The notes: generated from the letters alone by a model not told the origin. Counted from the first letter of the stretch, positions 1 through 10,739 are shown. The stretch is DNA of 64,000 bases from Batillaria attramentaria (GCA_018292915.2 JACVVK020000310.1:1-64000), one strand, 5' to 3'. Numbers and translations: made by a program.

Positions 1-405
1 CACAAAATTGTGTCAGTCGTCGGAAAGATGTTAGAAGTTGGGAGTCGGCAAATACACAACGGTGGGGATATGGGTAGGATCGGGGAAAAAAGAAAAGAAA
101 AAACCCAACAAAACGTTTGTTATAGGAACACTGATCGTTGAGCCGTTTAGGACATCTAGTGATGCACAACGAGAATTGCATGTTGAATCTAATGGTATAT
201 AACACCAGTACAGTGTAACCGTCGGAGTTGTGGAAAATAAGGTTTACAGGAGTAGATACTGGATTCGGGGAAAAAACGGGAGAATTTAGTCTGATGATGA
301 TCTGATGGCATTCAGTCGGCATGAAACGGTCGTAGTAGTGTAGAAAAATACATGCTTAGGCTGCAAGTATAGTGCATCCGTGTCGTACACGGCTGCACGG
401 GTCTT
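1..405. repeat. Terminal-repeat-bounded satellite unit, left copy
   Basis: Shares GTTAGAAGTTGGGAGTCGGC, the ATCGGGGAAAAA stretch and GGTATATAACA with 2763-3130. It ends with AGTATAGTGCATCCGTGTCG, which is inverted at 2707-2755. Continues off the window's left edge. Confidence 0.6.
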
Positions 406-644
406 GAAATTGAGTATAGTGACCTGTGCGTAAGCCTGCTGCAACACACAACATGGTGCGATGTTCTCCCAAGCAAAGCACAGCATATCTCTGTTCGAGT
501 GGTTCTTGTCACTCTTTGTGTAAATAAACTGAATTCTCGCGCTCTCACTGCTTCAATTAGCTTTTCGTCGAATATGTTAACCGCCAAAGGTGTACCTTTC
601 TCCTTGCATATTATTTTTACGAAGCATTCTACCTCAGGCTAAAT

Positions 645-1592
645 GGCCCCATGGGCTCGCCTTCACGCGGCGGGGCTGATTTCGCCAAGCTTGCCCACCC
701 CTTTTGCTCTTTCTTTACTCTTCTGCCTCCATCGGTCCATTCACCTGTCTTTTGCTCTCTTAAAATCTCCTCCGGGGGGAGGTCAGTAAGCGGGTGTCTG
801 CTGACCCTTGGTCCAGTGAGACATCTGAGGGTCATTTCTGAAGGCCGACTTCACTGGATTCCCCCCACCTGGTCTTCAGCCTGGCGGGCTTTGTTCGCAG
901 CGCCCTGCTGGTGCTGCTGAACACCTGTCACGTTGAAGACCTTCACAACGCACCCCTCTCTGGTGCGTTGTTTTCCCGAACCGCCTCACGGTGGGGAGGT
1001 TCCGTGTTGGAGCGGTCTGTTCTCCAACTGCCTCCCAGGCATGTTGTCTTCATTGGCAACTAAGGAATTTTCCTTCCTACCTCTCTGTCTATCCCTCACC
1101 AGCCCATTCGCCTGTCTCTTTCTCTTTAAAACCCTCCCGAATTTAGCCGCTCTGTCCTTCCTCTCATCTCTCAGCTGATTTCTAAGTTCGGCCCTTTCAT
1201 CTATATTTCTTCTTTTCAACCTCTCACTCACGTCTGCACTACCAGTGGTTAGGAATAAGTGATGTTGGGCATATGCTGCGGACTGGTTTATTGCGCCTAG
1301 GAGATGATAAGTTGCAATATTTGCTGTATATGCGCTTAGTATTTATCTTTGTTTTACCTAGTTGTAATTGTTATTTGTTTTCTACGCTTTTTTGTAATCG
1401 GGAGTTCGAGAAATTAGCATGAAGGTGCAGCGTCTCCTGCATGTCCTAGGTTTATATTGCCCCGTAGACCAGTCTGCATCCTTTGTCCAGCGTTACATTT
1501 TTGTTTTTTTCATGTAGTGCAGGCACACTCAGCCGCGAATTAGTCTTTGTGGCTCGCGCGGCTTTAAGCCCTAAAAACTCACTCACTCACTC
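645..1592 (+). mobile_element. (ACTC)n-tailed retroposon 'V', full copy with TSD
   Basis: It is bounded by a 14-bp direct repeat ACCTCAGGCTAAAT (631-644 and 1593-1606), the mark of target-primed retroposition. It starts GGCCCCATGGGCTCGCC and ends GCGCGGCTTTAAGCCCTAA followed by (ACTC)n. About 950 bp. Open frames on either strand are short and not conserved as a protein. Its last about 40 bases match the 3' end of the LINE at 40.7-41.3 kb, so it is a non-autonomous partner of that LINE or a chimeric copy. Related copies are at 23492, 25625, 29236, 32200, 33120, 35814, 36731 and 59034. Confidence 0.8.
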
Positions 1593-1765
1593 ACCTCAGG
1601 CTAAATAGTGTTTCGCCGCATGAAGCAGAAAGCCGCGTAACCAGAGACTGTCCATTCTCAAACAAATATTTGGGACTGGAATACCGCTGTTGCCGGTTAC
1701 GAAGAGTCGGGTGCTCTCCAGCGCCGGAGACGCGAACGGTCCACCTGAGGTGGGCTATGCATGCG

Positions 1766-1943
1766 ATGGCGAGCAACGTGAGCGTTTCGACCGGCGAAGA
1801 TGTTCGCGATAAAATTAAATCAATGAAAGTTCCTGAACTGAAAAAATATCTGAAAGACAGGGGCGTGCGTTTAAGTGGCTACACAAAAGCGCAGCTTATC
1901 ACTCTAGCCCTTGAAGCAGATCGGCAGTCGCTTCAACCGAGAG
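1766..1943 (+). CDS. SAP-domain first exon, isolated
   Basis: An open frame from ATG (also ATG at 1757) encodes MASNVSVSTGEDVRDKIKSM followed by KVPELKKYLKDRGVRLSGYT and KAQLITLALEAD. Residues 18-52 fit the SAP fold (two short helices, LKxxLxxRG...G.K..L). SAP domains bind DNA or chromatin. In invertebrate genomes this type often begins proteins of transposon origin (recalled family knowledge). A GAG/GTAGGC donor follows at 1944. No downstream exon can be joined, so it is probably a stranded exon. Confidence 0.55.
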
Positions 1944-2020
1944 GTAGGCGGTGTAAAGGTCAAGTCGACCTGTGACTTGTGGCTTGCCACTAATTTTTAT
2001 TCAAGCACTTTGGCTGTTTA

Positions 2021-2353
2021 TCAGTGCGAACTGAACTTTTGCTTGGAAATGAAAGTCTTTCTTTCTTGATTTTTGGTTCCATAACGATTGTGTTCAAACA
2101 ATGTAGGTACCGGGACAGAATTTGTCCGCTTGTTCCCGACGAAATGGCGGCTGCACACGCTAGGCCACCGAGACGAGTCGGCGTTCTGCCTTCGAATCGC
2201 TTTTATCCACAAATTTCTTGAAACTTTTGAAGAAAAGGGCTCAAACTGAACGATCTCACCATTAGGTAAGACCGTCTCTGGGAATTTCTCCTGCTTATCT
2301 GATTTGCTCGAGCCATTTTGGCAGCCGATCGCAACGCAGTGGTAGTGCGGCAT
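2021..2353 (-). CDS. THAP-domain exon, isolated
   Basis: The frame from ATG at 2353 encodes 110 aa. A THAP zinc-finger pattern is visible: C6, C11, then W49, then C67-x2-H70-F, and the PVPTLF segment typical of the domain end. THAP domains bind DNA and are the N-terminus of P-element-type transposases and of host proteins derived from them. The C-terminal part here is short and basic and ends in a stop. It points towards the SAP exon (convergent). A relic of a transposase gene is more likely than a host gene. Confidence 0.6.
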   Translation of the reverse strand: MPHYHCVAIGCQNGSSKSDKQEKFPETVLPNGEIVQFEPFSSKVSRNLWIKAIRRQNADSSRWPSVCSRHFVGNKRTNSVPVPTLFEHNRYGTKNQERKTFISKQKFSSH

Positions 2354-2699
2354 CGTGTGTGACTCGAGTAGCCCACATGCCGAGTCTATCAAGCCTTGTC
2401 TCGGTCCAAAATCGCGCACGTTCACGCATGTTCACGCGCTATAACGAGAATCGGCAACAAGGCCATTGCACTTTGAGTTTGTCCGTCACAAGTATTTCGT
2501 CATCCATGTTGGGAAGTCGGGGAACTCCAGCAAAAAGTTTAAAAAGAGTTCTGCCCCTTCACCCGTGATGCCGTGAAACGTGCGGTTCGCGCAAACGTCG
2601 GAAACACGGGGTCTGATTGTACGGGTCGGGTCGGGTGCAGTATACTCTGTTTCTGTCGCCTCTAGTATAAGCCCACGAAAGGATTGCCTGGGTCCGAGC

Positions 2700-3290
2700 A
2701 CCTCTCAGTTACCGTGCGGCTGCGTACGACACGGATGCACTATACTCGCAGCCTTAATGTCATGATGCAAGACGCAAGGTGGTGTCAGCCGTCAGAGGTA
2801 CTTAGAAAGAGGTTAGAAGTTGGGAGTCGGCAAATACACAGACTGACTGCAGGGCGCACGACGGCGGGGATATTGGCAGGATCGGGGAAAAAAAAGTATA
2901 TTATAGGAAAACGAGCCGTTGAGCCGCTTACCTATCTAGCGATGTACAACGAGATTTACATGCTGAATCTGATGGTATATAACAGCAGTATGGTGTAGCT
3001 GTTGGAGTAGTGGAAAATTTGGTTTAAAGGAGCAGATACTGGATTTTGGTGAAATGGCTGATGAGCGCGGTAGCAAACGCGAAAATTTATCTGACTTTCA
3101 GATATGAAACGGCCACAGTAGTGTAGGGGAATGCATCCTTCAATGTCATGATGTATGACACAAGATGGTGTCAGTCGTCAGCAGTACGTAGAAAGAGTTG
3201 GGAGTCATACATAGAATGACTGCCGGGTACACGACGGCGGGGACATGGATAGGATCGAGAAAAAAAAGTTAGTTATAGGAAAAATGTTTA
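2700..3290. repeat. Terminal-repeat-bounded satellite unit, right copies
   Basis: Starts with the inverted terminal motif GTACGACACGGATGCACTAT. One full unit follows, then a second partial unit (from about 3140), period about 380 bp. Together with 1-405 this looks like the two sides of one element family. No coding. Confidence 0.6.
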
Positions 3291-3336
3291 GTTCACGGAT
3301 TTGACGTCATATATCTTTCTCTCTCCCTCTCTCCTA

Positions 3337-3530
3337 CCAGAGCCAGGGTAGCGGAATGGTAGAGCTTTGGACTTCTAATGATCTGGTCGTGAGTTTGTAT
3401 CCCTGCTGGAGCCAAACATTTGTGCTGTTTTTTGGGGGGTTTTTGGGTTTTTTTTTTTCTTCGTTGTCCCATCTTTGATATCACCCATATGTGGTGGAAA
3501 AGGACGTTAAACCCCCAAACACCCAGCTAC
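3337..3530 (+). mobile_element. SINE B (tRNA-Arg-like head)
   Basis: The head has a pol III A box (GGTAGCGGAATGG), an anticodon-arm segment TTGGACTTCTAATGA as in tRNA-Arg(UCU), and a B box GAGTTTGTATCCC. The body is GATATCACCCATATGTGGTG and the tail GGACGTTAAACCCCCAAACA. Confidence 0.8.
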
Positions 3531-3540
3531 TCCCTCTCTC

Positions 3541-4019
3541 CTAAGATTCTAGATCTGCTATAGCGGAGCGGATATAGTGTGTTTCACAGAAAGCACAGTC
3601 TATTGGGTCAATACTGCAGCAATGTTGCTTTTGCCTCGGAATCCAGGTACAAGGAGTAGCGTACCCCGAACTGGCACTGCACCGCTTCGCGCGGCGTGCT
3701 CTATCGCCTTTGCTGAAGCAAGCTGCACCTGCACACGCACTGAATTGCGGTTCCAATAGAGCTGGCTGAGCGCGCGCGTGCTGCCCCTGCCAGCCCCTAG
3801 ACCTCGCGCGTTATTCCACGCACGTGTTTCGCATTCGCATGCACATGCAGTGATTTTTGTGTTTAGACCAAGGCCGCCATTTTGAAACCACTCTGGCACC
3901 GTGCATTTGGTGAGACCTCCGCGGCAAACAGTTGTAATCATCAGCCTGGATTTCAGGTATTTTTGTTTATTTATCAGTATGAAAATCTAAGGCAAAGTTG
4001 CATTTAATCACTGAAAACA
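3541..4019. other. No gene seen
   Basis: GC-richer stretch with CGCGCGTGCTGCCCC and CCGCCATTTTGAAACC. It could be the promoter side of the decayed transposase that follows. Nothing else is recognisable. Confidence 0.4.
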
Positions 4020-4880
4020 ATGTCGTCGGTATCCTACTGGTCAGAAAGGAGGAAAATCAGAAAAACAGCTAGAGATGAGGTGTGTGCTAGTCAGTCTTGC
4101 TGATTGTCGATGTCCACTTGGCATGATTCAGAAACTTGTTCAGGTTTTACACACGAAAGACAGGATATTCAAAAAGACCAAATGTCAGTTCTTTCAACTG
4201 TCCTGGTTATACTTCATCTAAAAGTTGTAGTATAGAACTGCCCGCTACAAATGTACTGTGCGTAGAAACTGCAGGATCAAAGGTTGACCCATATCAGTGT
4301 CAGAGAGCGGCGCCATTGGCACCGTTAGTAGAAGGGGTTAACCAAGATGATAACATTGATGAAACGTTTGATGTCGACGAAAAGGAAGATGATATAGGTA
4401 TCTAGGAGTTTTTAGATGAAGTTGAAGCAAGAGACTCATCAACTGAAGAGGTTAATTCCAGCGACAGAGATGGTGAACACTTCAGTTCAGCAGGAAGAAA
4501 CACGAAAGATCCCAAATTTAGCAATTGAACTTTTGTGGGCTACAACTTTCTGCATTTTCTGCTTTGTTAGTCATACTTGGCATTTTTCAACCTGACCTCC
4601 CAAAATATGCAAGAACTCTGTTAAAAACACCTCGTAATACTGTAGTACTATGAAAGTCAACTGAAAATGGATCATACTTGCACTGTGGCATTTTCAAGTT
4701 TTTGTCCAAAATGATGCAACTTAAGAGATTTTCTTTGTGGCTGTCTTCCAGACACCCCTGTCATTTCACTATAGATAAATATTGATGGCTTACCTGTTTC
4801 TAAAAGTGGTTACAAACAACTTTTGCCAATTCTTGCAAGAAATTGCAAACCCTTCTAAAAGCACATTTAATTTTTTTTTT
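4020..4880 (+). pseudogene. Decayed EnSpm/CACTA-like transposase, 5' part
   Basis: A first exon starts with ATG at 4020 (MSSVSYWSERRKIRKTARDE). It can splice in phase through a GT donor at 4082 to an acceptor ending at 4131. The frame then continues as an acidic, Ser-rich segment with an in-frame TAG at 4403. Further pieces lie in shifting frames: one with LPKYARTLLKTPRNT (4540-4653), one with ENGSYLHCGIF (about 4663-4785), and one with INIDGLPVSKSGYKQLLPIL (4775-4860). These match the conserved order I recall for EnSpm-type transposases (…LP..RTLLKTP…, G..Y.H.G, then INIDGLP.. and ..PIL). At least two frameshifts and one stop show it is dead. The family label is from memory of motifs and needs a search. 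Confidence 0.55.
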
Positions 4881-5136
4881 TCAATCAGCTCTTTAGTAAG
4901 AATGGTTTAGCACTGAGTTTCTCCGTGTTTTTAATCAGAGTATTCTTTAGATGCAAGGGTGAAACATAGAAACACCACTTATAAAATGGCCAATGACATT
5001 TTTCCATTTGCAGACTGTATTGGTGTATGATCCAAAATAAGTTGCATTCCTCTTTTGAAATGATCATCCCGGACATGACAGGTTTGCGAGACAGATGTAC
5101 AGTGGTGCTTAATCAAATTTTCTATTTTATTTTCAG

Positions 5137-6090
5137 ACAAACTAGTGGAGCAACTATCACCCTTTTTTTGCGAGGGTGCATACCCGACTTGATGACATAC
5201 TCAGTCGGGTCACCATCGTCGCTAACAGGGTAGGGAGGGTGGGGGAAGCCCTCAAAGCCCTACAACTTGGAGATGGCCATGTTGCTGCCCCAGCCCAGGC
5301 ACCACCTCCAGCTCTGCCACCACGGCAGTACTGTGTAGAAACGAGGGACGATCTGGAGCTGCTGAGCACCCAGCTGGGTGAGCAAGCAGAAAGAAGCAAC
5401 CAAGGCTGTAAGTAAATTTGGGCTTTCATGACTGTAATCATCTGTACTTCTTACCACAGAACCGCGGCCAGTTTATCTCGCAGACTTGCTACTGACTTAA
5501 GTTCAGTAGTATGTCTTACAAAACTTGATACAGTGATTAAAGTGAAGGTACAAAGGAATACTTTAGTGGGTCATCAAGGTCATTGCCTTGGATTTTTGTA
5601 AAAAAATAAGAATGAACCAAACGTAGGTGCACACTGATAAAAGGATGATTGCTGAGTATGACTGTTTCCTTTAAGATGTTAATAAAATATAATTGCAGGT
5701 CTGTTGAGTATGGGTGTGGGTGGGTGTTTGGGGGTTTAACGTCCTTTTCCACCACATAGGGTGATATCAAAGACGGGGCAACGATGAAAAAGCCAGCGCA
5801 AATATTTGGCCCCAGCCGGGCTCCTGTTGAGTATGACTGTTTCCTTTAAGATGTTAATAAAATATAATTGCAGGTCCTGTTCCTCTCAGCCATCGGGAGC
5901 ACCAGCCGTGAGGAAATTGTAAGCGCCAGCCTTAAGGAAATTGCCACAAAAATATGGAAGAGGCTCATCAGACATCTGCCCGAGACTTTCTTTTACCTAT
6001 ACATTGATTAAAGTCAAGAATAAAGGCAAGCTACGGGACCTTCAGCGTTTGCTGCACACCGTGTATGGTACATGTAGGTGAAAATATCCT
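5137..6090 (+). pseudogene. DUF4806-like gene remnant
   Basis: A good acceptor ends at 5136 and a GTAAGT donor lies at 5408. The exon encodes HTRLDDILSRV, a proline/alanine linker, and VETRDDLELLSTQL. A seven-T run at 5163-5169 puts the exon start one base out of frame. The piece after the acceptor at about 5874 encodes VLFLSAIGSTSREEIVSASL and later, in another frame, KNKGKLRDLQRLLHTVYG. The order (acidic L-x2-L start, AIG/GG turn, basic GK end) resembles the DUF4806 domain. Its position right after an EnSpm-like transposase suggests a second gene of the same element. Joining phases do not match, so it is called a pseudogene. Confidence 0.45.
5713..5823 (-). mobile_element. SINE B, head-truncated, with 12-bp TSD
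   Basis: Minus orientation. Flanked by CTGTTGAGTATG at 5701-5712 and 5824-5835. The tRNA head is lost. It is inserted into the second copy of a 51-bp tandem duplication that contains a splice acceptor. Confidence 0.8.
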
Positions 6091-7177
6091 GTTTGCGTGT
6101 GTCAACAATTTTATTAAACTACTGCTAAACAAACAGCTCTGTGATGAAAAGAATCACGTGTTTGGATTTTGGGTGTTTATTATATAACAAGCACTGTTGT
6201 ATTTGTTATTAGTCAAAGTTAGGGGAAATTTTTTATTGGGGGGGGGGGGGGGGTGATTAACCGGAAAAATGTTTTTTTTTTTCTCTCTCTCTCTCTCTCT
6301 GTAGATCCGTGTACTTAGGTAAATTAGTACAGTTTAGATTTTTTTCTGAGAAATTGTAAGTTACTGACTAAAATAGTATACATGTATGTAATACTGATGT
6401 TGCCAGGCAGGTCTGACAGTTACGAGAATTATCATATTTAATTGTTATTCCTACACATGCCATTACATATTCCACTGTTTTGTTCCAAACAGGGTTTCGC
6501 ATTCCCCTTTCTGTTTTACAGAGTCGGTGGGGCAGAAGCACCCTGATGCTACCCTGGTTCAGCTAGATGCCTTAACTGCTATTTCGTCACGCGGTCAAGT
6601 GATAAGGGGGGCAAAAGCAGGAGCGAGAGAAAAGGAAACGCCAGCAGAGGGAGATGGAAAATCAATACAACAAACGAACCTGACATATCTTTTTGACCTT
6701 TTTTCGTTATTGAATGAAAGTTGAGCGCATGATGTGTTGTGTCATGGTTTACCTGTGATACTGTAAAAATTCCTACATTGTGTACCCGATTGTTTCAGGA
6801 TCTACTCAATCTAAAATTCAGCCAGTACAGGATCCATGCAAGGAAGACAGACATTGCCCTAACACTGGATAAACATTGCATCCAAGAACAATCCAATATT
6901 GCATTCGAAGCACATCCAATCTTTAGCCCATGTTGGAGTAATACGGGACCAATATTGGACTAATATGAGATAAAGATTTGATCTAATGAAAAATCCAATA
7001 TTGCTCCAATATTAGACCAATTTGTTCTTCCAACATTGGTCCAATATTGTAAATCAACATTGCCCAATTAAAAGAGCCAACATTGGGGTAATATTGCTGT
7101 GCTGTCTGGGTTGGTAGGTCTTACAGACTTGAAAGGGGGGGAGGGGGTGGACCTGCAACAATATTTGGAGAAACAAC
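6091..7177. repeat. Non-coding, with CCAATATTG repeat cluster
   Basis: A G run at 6238-6252 and (CT)n at 6281-6300. From about 6880 to 7115 the motif CCAATATTG or its complement recurs about eight times, spaced irregularly. The palindromic CCAATATTGG core suggests a diverged MITE or satellite. No gene. Confidence 0.45.
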
Positions 7178-7317
7178 TTGATGGGATGGGGCCATTCCTC
7201 CTTGTTTGTTGACGGAAGTTTCCTTATTCTACCGACTTCTACTTATAATGATCTCTATTTACTTTCGACGCTGCAGCCACTATGTGTTATCCATCATACT
7301 CTTCTGCAGAGATATGA

Positions 7318-7462
7318 ATTAGGAATGTTTTGTGTTGGTGCAAAGCCATCAGCTAAAGGTAGTGAGTTCAAATCCCCAGTACGAGCCAGTATTTCCCTGT
7401 CTTTGACATCACCCTATGTGGTTGAAAGTGATGTTAAATGCACAAATACCAACCCACCCATT
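7318..7462 (+). mobile_element. SINE B, diverged
   Basis: B-box-like GAGTTCAAATCCCC, body CTTTGACATCACCCTATGTG and tail GTGATGTTAAATGCAC are recognisable but diverged. Confidence 0.55.
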
Positions 7463-7599
7463 TAAAACGCTAGATGGATAAGTGGCACATCATCCCATTT
7501 TGCTACAAAAACTGTTTTCCATACTTATACACTCGACCTTTCAGCACAAAAATTGATAAATTCTGATAAATGGAAATACACAAAAGACTAAATGTGCCT

Positions 7600-8235
7600 G
7601 CATGTGTAAACAGCAATGTCTGTGAGATAAAGATCGGTTAAGCGCAAAATCTGTATGTTAAATACAGACATATTTACACACTTGTCACACGGTAGCATGA
7701 GGTAATAAAACAAAGGCATGGCTTCATATCCGGAAAATGGCGGTCATATAGAATTGGCTGTATTTATATTAAAGAGTTAAGTGATAAATTATGCGTGTCT
7801 GGCAAATGCCGCACCCGATACTGTGAAAATGAATGTGTGTGAGATCACTAAACGTGAAGTGCAAAATTTACATGTAAAAGGAAGACATGTGTATACACAC
7901 TTTACACATTCTACCTGTAAAATGCGGGCATGAGCTAATAAAAGAAAAGCATGGCTTGCTATCCGGGAAACGGTGGTAGTATACAATTGGCTGTAGTTAT
8001 ATGAACGGTTTAGATTATAAAATATGCGTGTATTGCAAAAGCCGCACCCAGCATAGCGAAAATAAATGTGTGCGAGATCACAAACCGTGAAGCGCAAAAT
8101 TTACATGTAAAATGAAGACGTGTGCATACACACTTACACACTTTACACACTTGTGTTACACACTACCTGTAAAATGCGGTCATAACCAATTTTTGCTCAA
8201 AACCAAATTTTTAGAGGTTTTAGATGCCCCTGATA
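7600..8235 (+). repeat. Tandem repeat, about 218-233-bp unit, three copies
   Basis: Shared landmarks: GCAAAAT at 7643, 7861 and about 8093; ATGCGTGT at 7791 and 8024; CTGTAAAATGCGG-like ends. Non-coding. Confidence 0.65.
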
Positions 8236-8645
8236 ACGTTTCAAATAAACCGCAAAATGCGGTCGACCGCATCTTGCAAGATGCCCGCGTCTTACATGAG
8301 TGATTTGTGCGTAAGCCCGCATTTTACAGGTAAAGCGCACCCACACACACACACACACACACACACGATACAAATCTCCCCTCTCGAGAAGGGAGACGCC
8401 ACCATCGTCCGCCACACAAAATTAAGACAAGGGTTAACAATAAATAATCCATACCCCTAAATCAATACAACTATTGTGCATGCGTTGTATCTGCGTGCAA
8501 AGAGCAATGCTTCAGCTCCACTTAATTCACAAGATGGCCGCCAACCGGATCTGTCGTCAGGGAGACAGTGCACACGATTAACCGAGCATATATACACTGG
8601 GGCTAACAGACAGGTTTTACGGTTGTACTACGATTTAACTCTTAA

Positions 8646-9226
8646 AGGCCGTTCTTAACCGGGCGAACCACCAGTGTGGCGAACTTGTTCGGCGAACTGA
8701 GTATTGTATACGAACAGATCAAGCGCGCACACGTACGTAGTTCCAGAGGTTCGGCCAGACTAGTTCTCTTTCTTAACCGACCGTTAATGATATGCATACG
8801 TCATCGCCCGAACAAGGCGGACTCGGAAGTTGAGACAATCGTAAACAACCAAAATGGCCGCCTTTGTAGATTGAGACGACCAGGCATTTGCGGTAGTTTG
8901 GAAGCCGAGGAAGAGGAAAAAAAAGAGCGCAAGAGAGGGAAATGTGAAGTGAGTCGATAGCCGCCATGCCGTCCGCCATTTTCCTCAACTTTGTACATGC
9001 GCACAACAGCTCTCCCCGAGCAACCAATCAGAGCGCAGGATCGGCCAAAGGATCGCGAGGGTTCCCACAACACGCTGTGCAGACCTCGAACCTAGTTCGG
9101 CGAACCTTTCGAACCAGGGTTTGCGCACAAGTATTTGGTCGGTTAAGAAACGACGTGCGCGAATCTAGTTCGCCGTACTCCTCGAACCTAGTTCGCGAAC
9201 CAAAAGATCGCCCGTTAAGAACGGCC
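8646..9226. mobile_element. TTAA-target MITE (piggyBac-type TSD)
   Basis: 581 bp between TTAA at 8642-8645 and TTAA at 9227-9230. Inverted termini are GGCCGTTCTTAACCGGGCGA on the left and the near-complement on the right (one base shorter). The paralogous copy B has an unoccupied TTAC at 18281-18284, with matching flanks on both sides. TTAA duplication is the signature of piggyBac transposases, though the termini do not start CCC. The interior has many GTTCGGCGAAC-like short inverted motifs and no transposase. Confidence 0.8.
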
Positions 9227-9694
9227 TTAAGAGTCCGAGCCTGACCATCCCTGCCCGCTATATCACGTGATAAGAATGGTGACAAAAGAACAAGCCACTG
9301 CACACCAATAGGAGTCACTTCAAGCCACTATTACGCAAGGTTAGGCCCGAGACTGCTGCAGATAGTGCCTTGAAGTGGTTCCTAGTGAGCTGGGCTCGCA
9401 TGTAAAACTCGAGGTTAATTTAACCCACGGCTACGGGCCTAACCCAGACTAGTACAAAAGAAACCCCAAAACAAAATTAAATTAAAAAGGAACGGAAGAA
9501 AGAAAGACAAAAATCCTTCTATAACGGCATAGGCACCTTCCTGGAATGGACCCGCTTCCTGATTAAAAAAAGAAGAAGAAAATTTAACCCTAGAGCTAGT
9601 TTAGTTCAAGATTAGACTCTAACCCGGGGCTAAACTCCCTAACCCCGACTTTCACATGCGGGCTCTGAAGATTTCAAGTAAAATTGCGATTTTT

Positions 9695-9737
9695 GGCTCC
9701 CTTGTGTAACAAAGGGAGTCTATGTACTAACCCTCCG

Positions 9738-9799
<62 letters not shown>

Positions 9800-10342
9800 C
9801 CGCAGTAAATGTATAGAAACCTTAACATTGGCATTTTCTCAGAATCTACAAACGGCAGAGACACCAAACTTGGCATGCTGATCAATAGACGGCCATAAGA
9901 CCTTTCAAAATATTTCATTTTGAATGACCTTGCTAAAGCGGTCTGTTTGAAAATTATACATTGGCATTTTCTTGGAATGTACAAACACCAATGATTTTAA
10001 ACTGTGCACGATGATAAACATTGATAAGAACTTTACAGGTATACATGTATTCAATGGCCTTTTGTCAAGGTCAAGACCGTACAAGCTATTTTTGTGAAAC
10101 CTTAACATTGGCATTGTCTCCGAATATACAAACAGCAGAGGCGCAAACCTGGCATGCTAATAGACATTGATAAGACCTATGCATACATACCACTTTGAAT
10201 GATATTGACTCAAGGTCAAGGTCATTAAAGCTGTCTGTTGTGAATTTCAATATACCGTTTTCAGAGAAGCTACAAATACTAGAGGCGTCAAACGTAGCAT
10301 AATGACAGACATTGATAAGATCTCATTTGAATGCCTCTCTAG
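9695..10342 (+). mobile_element. Pearl/Helentron-like element with empty site
   Basis: Left end TGGCTCCCTTGTGTAAC, then (TG)n at 9738-9797, then about four cores of 130-150 bp (CATTGGCATTTTCT at about 9826, 9958, 10107, and a diverged one at about 10249), right end CCTCTCTAG. Copy B reads straight through at GATTTTCGTATGGG (about 18763-18776), so this is a clean insertion with no target duplication. The architecture (microsatellite plus tandem cores, insertion between T residues) is that described for bivalve 'pearl' and Helentron-type elements. Confidence 0.65.
9738..9797 (+). repeat. (TG)n microsatellite, one of about 18 TG/CA tracts
   Basis: Others: 8341-8365, 10670-10738, 11508-11571, 12296-12361, 13171-13220, 15128-15194, 17609-17674, 17957-18013, 19087-19146, 21265-21321, 22008-22071, 22879-22943, 26769-26808, 42590-42628, 46961-46988, 58391-58428, 62118-62142 and 63000-63024. 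Several are structural parts of pearl-like elements, and several are duplication or deletion joints. Confidence 0.9.
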
Positions 10343-10667
10343 TTGTATGGGCTTTTATGAGTTAAGCGTGTTGACAACTGCTCTAAGGTGAAGCTTAATG
10401 TTTGGAATATTATGAAGATAGACACGTCTGTATGTTGCAGTATCCTCAAACGTCGTTTTTGTCCCCTTCCTTTTCCAATTCACTTTAATTCAATAATTCT
10501 TTATTGTCCTCAAGGGGAGGCAATTTAGTTGCGGCGTAAAAGCAGACAACAACCACATAGACATAAAAGGTGCATATACCCAATGTAACATGTCACAATA
10601 GATAAATATGTAATTATTACAACAGTAGCACACGAACGTCTACGCACGCCCGCACCCGCGCACGCAG

Positions 10668-10739
<72 letters not shown>

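Noticed and set aside
9684..9984. Cys/Val- and His/Thr-rich open frames across TG/CA tracts (also at 10525, 11322-11734, 12026-12407, 17503-18087, 21014-22112, 22779-23108, 58266)
   Set aside because: Dinucleotide repeats stay open in all frames; no domain, no splice logic.
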